A stretch of 9,110 nt of DNA from the NCBI GenBank assembly GCA_002684695.1, contig NYVQ01000085.1, positions 1 to 9,110 of the forward strand, written 5' to 3'. Under the pieces are notes generated by a model. It saw only the letters and a list, made by a program, of their open reading frames with translations. It had not been told where the DNA came from and ran no database searches. Source of the stretch: SAR116 cluster bacterium (GTDB taxonomy: Bacteria > Pseudomonadota > Alphaproteobacteria > Puniceispirillales > GCA-002684695). Below, one piece after another: positions 1-6,964 of the stretch; positions within the stretch are counted from its first letter, which is position 1; each line of letters opens with the position of its first letter. The position numbers and the translations under genes were made by a program.

Positions 1-1295
1 CCCTCTTTATTTAAAAATAATTCTCTTTTATGATAAATTCCATATGATAATAAATATCCATCGTGCTTTGCTGAAACATTTATCCCTGAAGTTGTTTTTT
101 CTATTTTCTTATTAAAAACTCTTGCAAACCTATCAGATTTTGCATTTTGCTCTAGATTTGAAGAGTTTTTTCCGTCTATAGAAATAGTTGAATGTGCTGA
201 CGTGCCTCTCAAAGCATTTGCCCACCCGTTATCTACGTTCATAAACCCACTATTGACCAGAATTAAGTTTTTTCCTGAACTAAACTCAAATGAAAGGGTG
301 CCTGCATGCCAGTTTTTCGAGTTTCTGAATGGACTGCCTATGTCAAAGATAATCGATGTAGATTTAGAATTAATTTTTGAATAGCCATCTTTTGAAATTC
401 CAATTAGAGATTTTATTGAGGTATCAGATTTTGAAATTAATTGTGATATAGTCTCTTTTTTATACTTACTTCCCCCATTGAAATTAATAATTGTTCCATC
501 TGTGTGTCTAAGCATTTTAGAAAAAGAAGTAAGTTTATTAATGATTTTAGTATACTTTTCTCTTACATATTGTTTTGAAGATTTTCCAAGGTATTGGATT
601 TCAATAATAATTTTTAATGTTTCTAATTGTAACTGAGGTCTTCTAGAAATATGCATGCCATCTTCATTGGTGATCTGCTCAATTTCATCAATTACAGCCT
701 CTATAATGAAATTAATTTCTTCTTTTTCTTTGGTGAGACAAACTCTTCCTGCCATAACTCCTAAAAGCAAATATAATTTTTCTGGGTTGTCATTAATGTT
801 TTTCAAATCAAGTTCAAGACATCTGGCTTGAGATGTAAATTTTTTCATTAGCCTTTCTTGAAAATCACTATCTGCAGTATCAGCAAACGTTCCATAGCAA
901 AATAAGATATTGCTTAGTCTTTTTGCAATCAATCTTGGAGACCATTTAATTTCATCCCAAAATGGATTTAGATTGTGCCATTCATCAACTAAGTTTCTTG
1001 ACCTTATCCTTGCTTTTTCACTTCCTATTTCACGAAGATCTCTTAACCATTCAAAAGAGTCCCAATAATCTTCCGAAACAATTTTAGGATGTGATAAAAA
1101 TGACTTTTCTCCACGGGATAATGAGCCTTTCCATGGATCTACAGGTCTTATTAAAGGATTATTTGGACTATCCCCTGAAATTTGCCAATTAAATAAAGGG
1201 CTATATTTTCTCCAGATATTTCGCAATTTAAAATTGAAAATAATGAAACCTTTCTTAATTAGTTTTTTTGAGTCTACAAATAAAAAAACCATCAT
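1..1295 (-). CDS. Heparinase II/III-like protein (partial, C-terminus beyond left edge)
   Basis: Translating the minus strand from 1295 gives one uninterrupted frame of 431 codons running off the window at position 1. The N-terminal half is helical, with P-V-D-P-W-K-G near residue 55, and resembles the alpha/alpha-toroid of heparinase II/III and alginate-lyase-like proteins. The segment with H-I-S-R-R-P near residue 215 and R-H-T-D-G around His264 leads into the C-terminal beta-sandwich, which shows W-H-A-G at His330 and R-G-T-S-A-H-S-T at His368, the strongest match to the family. In alphaproteobacteria this family commonly follows rsmB and precedes purH; polysaccharide lyase activity or a role in envelope glycan metabolism is assumed, not shown. 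The ATG-ATG start lies inside rsmB, overlapping it by 41 nt, which suggests translational coupling. No signal peptide is evident from this start. The family call is solid; substrate and start are uncertain. Confidence 0.82.
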   Translation of the reverse strand, partial: MMVFLFVDSKKLIKKGFIIFNFKLRNIWRKYSPLFNWQISGDSPNNPLIRPVDPWKGSLSRGEKSFLSHPKIVSEDYWDSFEWLRDLREIGSEKARIRSRNLVDEWHNLNPFWDEIKWSPRLIAKRLSNILFCYGTFADTADSDFQERLMKKFTSQARCLELDLKNINDNPEKLYLLLGVMAGRVCLTKEKEEINFIIEAVIDEIEQITNEDGMHISRRPQLQLETLKIIIEIQYLGKSSKQYVREKYTKIINKLTSFSKMLRHTDGTIINFNGGSKYKKETISQLISKSDTSIKSLIGISKDGYSKINSKSTSIIFDIGSPFRNSKNWHAGTLSFEFSSGKNLILVNSGFMNVDNGWANALRGTSAHSTISIDGKNSSNLEQNAKSDRFARVFNKKIEKTTSGINVSAKHDGYLLSYGIYHKRELFLNKE

Positions 1296-2565
1296 TGCCG
1301 CCATCTGATGCTAAACAATTTGGAAAAATTCTAAGCCATCCATCTTTAGTAATTGCCTGCTGGAAACTGGGCACTTCTTTAGGTAAGATTGGTGAAATTT
1401 TTATATTACTTTTAGATTTTAAAATTGATTTTATTTGGCCTTCACCTTCATCTTTTTGCAGTGAGCAAACAGAGTAAATCAGTATTCCATCCTTTTCCAA
1501 CCATGTGAGACTTTGCCTAATAAGCATTGATTGAATGCTTAAATAATTTTTTAAACTATCTTTTGATCTATTTTTAATTATGTCTGGATGTCTTCTAAGT
1601 GTACCTGTTGCTGAACAGGGTGCATCTAAAAGTACAGCATCAAATTTCTCTTTGGGGTTCCACGAAGTTCCGTCTGCATTTACTATTTTAATATCTAAAT
1701 TTAATCTTTTTACGTTTTCAACTAACTTATTAATTCTATTTTCATTTATATCGACTGAAGTAACATTTTTTCCAGCTTTAGCTAATTGCGCAGCTTTCCC
1801 TCCAGGAGCGGAACATAAATCGACTATTTTTTTTTGATCTGACTTTATTAATAACTCTCCAGGTATAGTCGCGGCAACATCTTGTACCCACCAATGATAC
1901 CTTTCATCTTTCGAATTAAAATATGGAAGTTGAGTTGGATTAGTCTTTTCTTGTTTTCTAATAGTCTTTCCAGAAATCAGTTTTCCCTTTAAAATTCCTT
2001 CCATTATAACAGGATCGCCAGCTACAGAAATATCAAGAAATGGTTCCATTTGAAACCACTTGCAAATCTCTTTAGCATGTTTTTCACCCCAAGAATCTCT
2101 CCAGTCTTGAACAAGCCAACTAGGATAGTTTAACTCGTCACTTAGCTGGATTATCAGTTCCTCATTTTCTCTATCAATATTTCTTAAAACCCCATTTGTA
2201 AGCTTAGATAAATTTTTAGAAACTTTTAACTTTGTTAATTCAACAGCCTCATTAATTGCTGCATATTTTGCAGATTTAATAAAAAGTATTTCAGCAATTC
2301 CTATTCTAATAATATTTTTAAATATATTTTGTTTTATTGAACCTTTTTTCGTAAACTTGTTTAAAACAAAGTCAATCTGACCAAATTTTCTTAAAACTGT
2401 TGTAATTATTAAGCGGCAAAATTTTTTATTTTTGATCTCTAAGTTATTAAATTTATCTGATGAAGAAATTATTTGCTCAAAAGGCTTGTTGCTTTTAAGG
2501 ATATCATTCAACAACTCTAAGGAAATTTTTCTTGCAGGGCTTATAAGATTTTTTTGTAAAGTCAA
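1255..2565 (-). CDS. rsmB: 16S rRNA (cytosine-967-C5)-methyltransferase RsmB
   Basis: A 436-aa cytosolic enzyme that would use S-adenosylmethionine to methylate C967 of 16S rRNA. Residues about 10-135 form the NusB-like RNA-binding domain. The Rossmann methyltransferase domain follows, with the SAM-binding loop C-S-A-P-G-G-K at 251-257, an acidic V-D-I at 271-273, motif IV D-A-P-C-S-A-T-G with Cys317, and motif VI Y-S-V-C-S with Cys367. In this family the motif VI cysteine is the nucleophile and the motif IV cysteine helps release the product. The length matches full-size RsmB (E. coli about 430 aa). The start must be TTG at 2565: an in-frame TAA lies just upstream, there is no ATG before residue 173, and the NusB-like region begins at about residue 10. 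No Shine-Dalgarno sequence is visible. The heparinase-like gene overlaps its 3' end. Confidence 0.95.
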   Translation of the reverse strand: MTLQKNLISPARKISLELLNDILKSNKPFEQIISSSDKFNNLEIKNKKFCRLIITTVLRKFGQIDFVLNKFTKKGSIKQNIFKNIIRIGIAEILFIKSAKYAAINEAVELTKLKVSKNLSKLTNGVLRNIDRENEELIIQLSDELNYPSWLVQDWRDSWGEKHAKEICKWFQMEPFLDISVAGDPVIMEGILKGKLISGKTIRKQEKTNPTQLPYFNSKDERYHWWVQDVAATIPGELLIKSDQKKIVDLCSAPGGKAAQLAKAGKNVTSVDINENRINKLVENVKRLNLDIKIVNADGTSWNPKEKFDAVLLDAPCSATGTLRRHPDIIKNRSKDSLKNYLSIQSMLIRQSLTWLEKDGILIYSVCSLQKDEGEGQIKSILKSKSNIKISPILPKEVPSFQQAITKDGWLRIFPNCLASDGGNDGFFICRLKKTN

Positions 2566-2598
2566 ATTTAATAATTAAAAAGTTGAAAAAAATATATT

Positions 2599-2627
2599 TT
2601 GATTGATAATTAAATTATTAATACAAT
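2599..2627 (+). promoter_or_regulatory. Candidate sigma70-type promoter for the SDHAF4-like/DUF1491/channel operon
   Basis: The 72-bp divergent gap between rsmB and the plus-strand trio contains TTGATT at 2599-2604, a 17-bp spacer and TACAAT at 2622-2627, matching 4/6 and 5/6 of the sigma70 consensus. A start point about 7 nt downstream would fall at roughly 2634, giving an almost leaderless mRNA and placing the AGGA at 2629-2632 outside the transcript. Either the mRNA is leaderless or the true promoter lies elsewhere. Such AT-rich sequence throws up chance matches easily. Confidence 0.3.
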
Positions 2628-2637
2628 TAGGAAACAT

Positions 2638-2808
2638 ATGATGGCAATAAAAAATTTTAGTGCATCTAAAGAAAAGAAAAGTAATAGTAATTCTAAAAAA
2701 AATAAAAAAATTTATCCTAATCAAGTAAAAGAAGTTGGTGGTAGCAAGGGTCCAGAACCTACAAGGTACGGCGATTGGGAAAAAAATGGAAGATGCACAG
2801 ATTTTTAG
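2638..2808 (+). CDS. SDHAF4-like (DUF1674) succinate dehydrogenase assembly factor
   Basis: A 56-aa protein. The first 30 residues are Lys/Ser/Asn-rich and low-complexity. The conserved part is the C-terminus, G-G-x-K-G-P-E-P-T-R-Y-G-D-W-E-x-N-G-R-C-T-D-F, the signature of the DUF1674/SDHAF4 family, which ends in an invariant-looking D-F. In mitochondria SDHAF4 binds the flavinylated succinate dehydrogenase subunit SdhA before it joins the complex and limits damage from free flavoprotein; the same role in this bacterium is an inference. Two ATGs compete. The AGGA at 2629-2632 is 5 nt from the ATG at 2638 but 8 nt from the one at 2641, so the 55-aa form may be the real one. It is the first gene of a tight trio, and no sdh genes are in the window. 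Confidence 0.85.
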   Translation: MMAIKNFSASKEKKSNSNSKKNKKIYPNQVKEVGGSKGPEPTRYGDWEKNGRCTDF

Positions 2809-2814
2809 TGTAAA

Positions 2815-3147
2815 ATGGTAGAAATTAAATCCCTTTTAAAGGTCAAATCTGCTATAAGAGCTTCATATTCTATAAATAAAATTGCAACAGTACTACATAC
2901 AGGTGATGAGGACAATGGTTCTATCTTATTAAAGATACGAAGAAAAGACTCAAAATCTTGTCTACTTGGTAAATCTTTATCTGTTGATGGTAAATATTCA
3001 TGGAGTTATATGTCTGGAAATATGGAAGAATGGTTTGAAGAAAATGTTATCAATGAGAAAATTGATAGAGAACTTAAAACTGATCCTGACTTATGGGTAT
3101 TAGAATTAGAGTCTGAAACAATTTGGAACCCTCTCGAGTTGGTTTAA
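2815..3147 (+). CDS. DUF1491-family protein of unknown function
   Basis: A 110-aa soluble protein with no membrane segment or signal peptide. It matches my memory of the alphaproteobacterial DUF1491 family in length and pattern: an N-terminal L-K-V-K-S-A-I-R-A-S segment, G-D-E-D-N-G-S-I-L near residues 30-38, and an acidic region ending D-P-D-L-W-V-L-E-L-E near residues 90-99, where the family usually has D-P-D-L-W-V-I-E. No catalytic motif is evident and the function is unknown. It starts 6 nt after the SDHAF4-like gene and ends 4 nt before the channel gene, so the three are almost certainly co-transcribed. No Shine-Dalgarno sequence precedes it, so translation may depend on coupling to the upstream gene. 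Confidence 0.72.
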   Translation: MVEIKSLLKVKSAIRASYSINKIATVLHTGDEDNGSILLKIRRKDSKSCLLGKSLSVDGKYSWSYMSGNMEEWFEENVINEKIDRELKTDPDLWVLELESETIWNPLELV

Positions 3148-3151
3148 AATT

Positions 3152-4063
3152 ATGTTAAGCAAACAAAGAACTTTTGAAATTTTAAATAAAGCAAAATATG
3201 GTGACACAGCAAGCCGTATTTTTGACATTTCATTAACATTTTTAATATTGGCTAATCTTACAGCTGTCTGCTTAGAATCCGTTGATTCCATCAACAAAAG
3301 TTATAAAACATATTTTATTTATTTTGAGTATTTTTCAGTTATTATTTTTTCTGTTGAATATATTCTAAGAATATGGGTCCAATCCTTGAATTCTCTGTCA
3401 CCTGCAAAAACTCCCTTAGGAAGAAGGTTAAGGTATATTTTTAGTTTTACAGGAATAATTGATTTATTGGCAATTCTTCCAAGTTTACTACCTTTATTCG
3501 CTGGAGGGTTAGATTTAAGGTGGTTAAGAGTGCTCAGAATGGCAAGATTATTAAAAATGTCACATTATTCATCAGCTTTAGAGGATTTAATCACAACTGT
3601 ATATGAAGAGCGAAGATCCCTTGGTGCAGCACTTTATCTTTTTTTAATTGCAATATTTCTTTCAAGTGCAATGCTCTATCTTGCGGAGAATAAAGTGCAA
3701 CCTGAGTATTTTAGTTCAATACCTCAAACCATGTGGTGGTCTATAATAACTCTTACTACTGTTGGATACGGAGATGTTTCTCCAATAACACCTCTTGGGC
3801 AAGTTTTTGGTGCAATAACAGCAGTAATGGGTGTTATGTCAGTTGCTCTTTTAACTGGTATTGTGGCATCAGGATTTTCAAGTCAAATGACTAGGAGAAA
3901 GCAAATAGTTGAAGCTGAAATCGCAGATGCTTTAAGTGATGGGATAATTTCTGAAGAAGAAGAAAAACATATAGAAGAATTAAGAAAAAAACTTAATTTA
4001 TCTGAAGAACATGTAAATTCTATTACAGAAATATTAAAGCATGAAAAGAAAGAAACTAAATAA
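3152..4063 (+). CDS. Voltage-gated potassium channel (ion transporter family, six-helix)
   Basis: A 303-aa inner-membrane protein with Kv-channel architecture. Approximate segments are S1 22-42, S2 55-77, S3 95-115, S4 122-136, S5 157-178, pore helix and filter 190-208, and S6 213-240. S4 carries a basic residue every third position (Arg123, Arg126, Arg129, Arg132, Lys135), the classical voltage sensor. The selectivity filter T-T-V-G-Y-G-D at 202-208 is the potassium signature. After S6 comes a cytoplasmic helical tail of about 55 residues, with D-G-I-I-S-E-E-E-E near 263-271 and a second helix after N-L-S, likely to drive tetramer assembly or regulation. There is no RCK or cyclic-nucleotide domain. 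It would conduct K+ in response to membrane potential. It is the last gene of its operon and convergent with metF. Confidence 0.92.
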   Translation: MLSKQRTFEILNKAKYGDTASRIFDISLTFLILANLTAVCLESVDSINKSYKTYFIYFEYFSVIIFSVEYILRIWVQSLNSLSPAKTPLGRRLRYIFSFTGIIDLLAILPSLLPLFAGGLDLRWLRVLRMARLLKMSHYSSALEDLITTVYEERRSLGAALYLFLIAIFLSSAMLYLAENKVQPEYFSSIPQTMWWSIITLTTVGYGDVSPITPLGQVFGAITAVMGVMSVALLTGIVASGFSSQMTRRKQIVEAEIADALSDGIISEEEEKHIEELRKKLNLSEEHVNSITEILKHEKKETK

Positions 4064-4080
4064 ATAAATTTAATTTCCTT

Positions 4081-4986
4081 CTAAACACCCAGACCTGCTT
4101 GCGATACAAGATCAGCTATACTTTGTTCCTGTCTTGGCCCCATCAAGTGAGCTCCATGAATACCCTCAATTTCTCTAAGTTGTTCTAATAACTCTATACA
4201 AATTTTTTGGCCTTCAGCTTTCTCATTTTCAGCACTTTCTATCCTCTTTATAACTTTTTCGGGTATATTAACCCCAAATAAATTTGCATCCATCCATTTA
4301 GCACTTTTTGCTGAAGCTAAAGGCCCTAGCCCAACAATATAATATGCTTTCTCTGTAACTCCTGCATCATTTATAACCTTCATATATTCTTTAAGAACAT
4401 CAATATCAAAAGCGAATTGTGTTTGAAAAAAATTTGCACCTGATGAAATTTTTGCAAGCAAACCAGAGGCATTAAAATCCTTATCTGGCATCCTTGGGAG
4501 ATCTGCTGCTCCTATAAATAATTCTGGTTTTGGATCAATTTTTCTTCCTGTTGGAAAAGTGCCGTCACTTTTCATTATGTGTGCAGTCTCCATTAATTGC
4601 TTACTATCAATATCATGAACTTTTTTTGAATCTGGTTGATCTCCAACTGTAATATCATCTCCATATAAGCAAAGTATATTTGGGATTCCTAAAGCCCACC
4701 CACCTATTAAATCTCCTTGAATAGCAATTCTATTCCTATCTCTTGTGGTGAACTGCAGAACAGGTTCAATGCCGTTTTTAGCTAGAATAGCAGCCGTTGC
4801 CAATGCTGACATATGAGGTTTAGCACCAGCACCGTCTGTAACATTTACTGCATCAACTATATTTTTAAGGCATCCAGCTCTTTTTATTACACTCTCAGCG
4901 TCAGCAGCATCTGGTGGTGAAGTTTCAGCTGTTATTACAAATCTTTTATTTTCTAAGGCGAGTTTTAAATTACTTTTTGTAGTCAT
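4081..4986 (-). CDS. metF: Methylenetetrahydrofolate reductase (MetF type)
   Basis: A 301-aa flavoprotein of the MetF/MTHFR family, which interconverts methylene- and methyl-tetrahydrofolate. TIM-barrel landmarks are T-A-E-T-S-P-P near residue 22 (Glu21 corresponds to the E. coli catalytic Glu28), F-T-T-R-D-R-N-R at 79-86, L-Y-G-D-D at 107-111 (Asp110 at the position of E. coli Asp120), a G-D-Q-P segment typical of MetFs linked to C1 and corrinoid pathways, and F-F-Q-T-Q-F-A-F-D at 186-194. The frame stays open to an upstream ATG at 5046, but that would put 20 residues inside the tRNA-Leu gene. The ATG at 4986, 18 nt after the tRNA and preceded by a weak GGAA, is the sensible start and gives the family length. 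The gap to the convergent channel gene is only 17 bp. Confidence 0.9.
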   Translation of the reverse strand: MTTKSNLKLALENKRFVITAETSPPDAADAESVIKRAGCLKNIVDAVNVTDGAGAKPHMSALATAAILAKNGIEPVLQFTTRDRNRIAIQGDLIGGWALGIPNILCLYGDDITVGDQPDSKKVHDIDSKQLMETAHIMKSDGTFPTGRKIDPKPELFIGAADLPRMPDKDFNASGLLAKISSGANFFQTQFAFDIDVLKEYMKVINDAGVTEKAYYIVGLGPLASAKSAKWMDANLFGVNIPEKVIKRIESAENEKAEGQKICIELLEQLREIEGIHGAHLMGPRQEQSIADLVSQAGLGV

Positions 4987-5004
4987 GAAATATTTCCAAT
5001 TAAT

Positions 5005-5089
<85 letters not shown>

Positions 5090-5114
5090 AAACTTATTTA
5101 AAATTGTTTTATCA

Positions 5115-5120
5115 ATTATA
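5115..5120 (-). promoter_or_regulatory. Candidate -10 box for tRNA-Leu (and possibly metF)
   Basis: On the minus strand a perfect TATAAT lies 25 nt before the tRNA 5' end, so initiation near 5108 would leave a leader of about 19 nt for RNase P to remove. No convincing -35 hexamer sits 16-18 bp upstream; the nearby TTGCAA is only 8 bp away. The metF gene has just 18 nt of its own upstream sequence, so this is the nearest place a promoter for both genes could lie. Confidence 0.3.
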
Positions 5121-5215
5121 CTTGTTTATTGCAAAGTTATATTTATTAAAAAATGAATAAAATATATTTTATTTGTTTTTTAATCTTTGTTAAAATCGAG
5201 TAAAAATAAAAATAT

Positions 5216-6229
5216 ATGGACGATTTTTCAAGAAAAGAAATAAGTATTGCTCCAATGATGAAGTGGACTGATAGGCATTGTAGGTTTTTTCATCGACAAT
5301 TTTCTAAAAAAATACTTTTGTATACTGAAATGATACCAGCTAATGCTATAATTTTTGGCAATACCGAAAAACTTTTAAAGTTTAACTTTGAGCAACATCC
5401 TGTTGCAGTGCAACTTGGTGGTTCTGATCCAAGTGTTTTAGCAAAAGCATCTAAAATATGTGGTGATTATGGTTATGATGAAATAAATTTAAACGTCGGC
5501 TGTCCATCACCCAAAGTTAAAAAAGGTAGGTTTGGAGCCTGCTTGATGGCAGAGCCCAAGCTGGTTAAGGAATGCCTTGATAAAATGATCAATGAAGTCA
5601 ATGTCCCAGTTTCAGTAAAATGTAGAATTGGTATTGATGAAATGGATGAAATTTTAGGTTTAGACTATTTTATAGACACTATACTAGAATCCAAAATTTC
5701 TAAAATTATTATTCATGCTAGAAAAGCATATTTAGATGGTCTTAATCCTAAGCAGAATAGAGATGTCCCTCCATTAAATTATAAAAGGGTAAAACTTTTG
5801 AAGAACAGACTAAAGGGGAAAGTAAAAATTATCGTAAATGGTGGTATTGATAATATTGATACATCAAAAAAACTTTTAGGTTGGGCAGATGGCATTATGG
5901 TTGGAAGAGAGGCATATAAATCACCTTTATTTATTAACTCATTGAACAATATTTTGTTGAAATCAGAAAAAGATTTATCAATTTTAAGAATAGATATTAT
6001 TAATAAAACAATTAAGTATATTAATGATTGTTTCAGGAATGATGTTAACTTTAAAATGCATCACATAACGAGGCATATGCTTGGGTTATATTATGGTGTT
6101 CCAGGAGGAAAAGTCTTCAGAAACAAACTTAATCAAATTTCTTTAACTAGTAAAAATCCAAAAGAAATATTGTATTTAGTTAAGGAAATGGAAGAATATA
6201 TAAAACAAAGAAATTCAATGGTTGCGTGA
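5216..6229 (+). CDS. dusA: tRNA-dihydrouridine synthase, DusA type
   Basis: A 337-aa FMN-dependent enzyme that reduces uridines in the tRNA D-loop (U20/U20a for DusA) using NADPH. Landmarks in order are the FMN-binding I-A-P-M at 11-14, the catalytic N-V-G-C-P-S-P with Cys96 followed by G-A-C-L-M at 107-111, S-V-K-C-R at 133-137, the I-H-A-R-K block from 166 with L-N-P-K-Q-N-R-D about ten residues on (typical of DusA rather than DusB or DusC), V-N-G-G-I at 207-211, and I-M-V-G-R-E-A at 227-233 for phosphate binding. The length fits DusA. The ATG has no Shine-Dalgarno sequence; the 126-bp gap from the divergent tRNA must hold its promoter, but I see only a weak TAAAAT at 5191-5196. yciB follows after 13 nt. 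Confidence 0.94.
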   Translation: MDDFSRKEISIAPMMKWTDRHCRFFHRQFSKKILLYTEMIPANAIIFGNTEKLLKFNFEQHPVAVQLGGSDPSVLAKASKICGDYGYDEINLNVGCPSPKVKKGRFGACLMAEPKLVKECLDKMINEVNVPVSVKCRIGIDEMDEILGLDYFIDTILESKISKIIIHARKAYLDGLNPKQNRDVPPLNYKRVKLLKNRLKGKVKIIVNGGIDNIDTSKKLLGWADGIMVGREAYKSPLFINSLNNILLKSEKDLSILRIDIINKTIKYINDCFRNDVNFKMHHITRHMLGLYYGVPGGKVFRNKLNQISLTSKNPKEILYLVKEMEEYIKQRNSMVA

Positions 6230-6242
6230 GAAGTGAAAAATT

Positions 6243-6848
6243 ATGGATAAACTTAATAATGATGAAAACCCTCTAAGAAAACAAATTTTGGAATTAGGGC
6301 CTTTAATTTTATTTTTTATAGGCAACTATTTTCTTGGAATTTTATGGGGGACAGGAATTTTAGTTATTGCAACGGTAGTTTCTATTTCTATTTCCTGGTT
6401 GGTGGACAAGAAAATACCTATGATGGCTTCTTTTGGTTGCGCCGCAGTGGTATTTTTTGGATTATTAACTTTGATTTTTGACAGGGACGCAGCTCTTCAA
6501 ACTAACTCTGAAATAGGAGTATTTTTATTTATAAAAATTAAACCTACTGTTGTTAGTCTTATTATCGGTGTAGGTCTTATTATAGCTGACTTTTTAGGAT
6601 ATAATCCTTTGAAAAGTATTATGTCTTCTGGTATTAAACTTTCGTCTAAAGGATGGAAATCATTAACTAGATTATGGATATTAATGTTTGTTTCAATGGC
6701 TTTAGCTAATGAAATGGCTTGGCGAAATTTGACAACTGACGACTGGGTTTCATTTAAGGCATTTGGTATACCGGTATTATCAATTATTTTTGCTATCCTT
6801 TCCATACCTGTAATAAGAAAATATAATCTTGAAGATATTAAAAATTAA
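6243..6848 (+). CDS. yciB: YciB/IspZ-type inner-membrane septation protein
   Basis: A 201-aa integral membrane protein with about five hydrophobic segments (roughly residues 18-32, 34-54, 60-78, 97-115 and 137-153, plus a C-terminal one at 170-190). Family landmarks are the N-terminal E-L-G-P-L-I-L-F-F at 17-25, I-K-P-T-V-V-S-L at 98-105, the G-W-K-S-L-T-R-L-W block near 137-145, and N-E-M-A-W-R with D-D-W-V-S-F-K-x-F-G just after. YciB/IspZ proteins are linked to cell-envelope integrity and division; no enzymatic activity is known. It is slightly longer than E. coli YciB (179 aa). It starts 13 nt after dusA, with GAAGTGA just ahead of the ATG, and is probably co-transcribed with it. The following 116 bp separate it from the corrinoid operon. 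Confidence 0.9.
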   Translation: MDKLNNDENPLRKQILELGPLILFFIGNYFLGILWGTGILVIATVVSISISWLVDKKIPMMASFGCAAVVFFGLLTLIFDRDAALQTNSEIGVFLFIKIKPTVVSLIIGVGLIIADFLGYNPLKSIMSSGIKLSSKGWKSLTRLWILMFVSMALANEMAWRNLTTDDWVSFKAFGIPVLSIIFAILSIPVIRKYNLEDIKN

Positions 6849-6964
6849 TTTTCTATCTTAAAATAATATTTTGTCTAAATATTTATATTTTATGTCGTTT
6901 AAAGAAAATTTTTTTTATATATTTATTTGAATGATAATAAATAATTTTTGTGGGTATTAGAAAC

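Noticed and set aside
202..384. Plus-strand open frame of 60 codons
   Set aside because: It lies opposite the heparinase-like coding frame, which shows clear family motifs on the minus strand here.
1268..1837. Two plus-strand open frames (69 and 85 codons)
   Set aside because: They lie antisense to the catalytic half of rsmB, whose motifs are intact.
5173..5196. TTGTTT plus TAAAAT as a dusA promoter
   Set aside because: The spacing is only 12 bp, too short for a sigma70 promoter; at best the TAAAAT is an isolated -10-like element.
6497..6805. Minus-strand open frame of 102 codons
   Set aside because: It is antisense to yciB, which has convincing membrane segments and family motifs.
6901..6916. 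A-run followed by T-run after yciB, considered as a terminator
   Set aside because: Only a weak AAAA/TTTT self-complementarity with no GC stem; indistinguishable from background in this composition.
6950..6964. GTG start adding five residues to the corrinoid protein
   Set aside because: No Shine-Dalgarno support, and the ATG at 6965 gives the short acidic N-terminus typical of the family.
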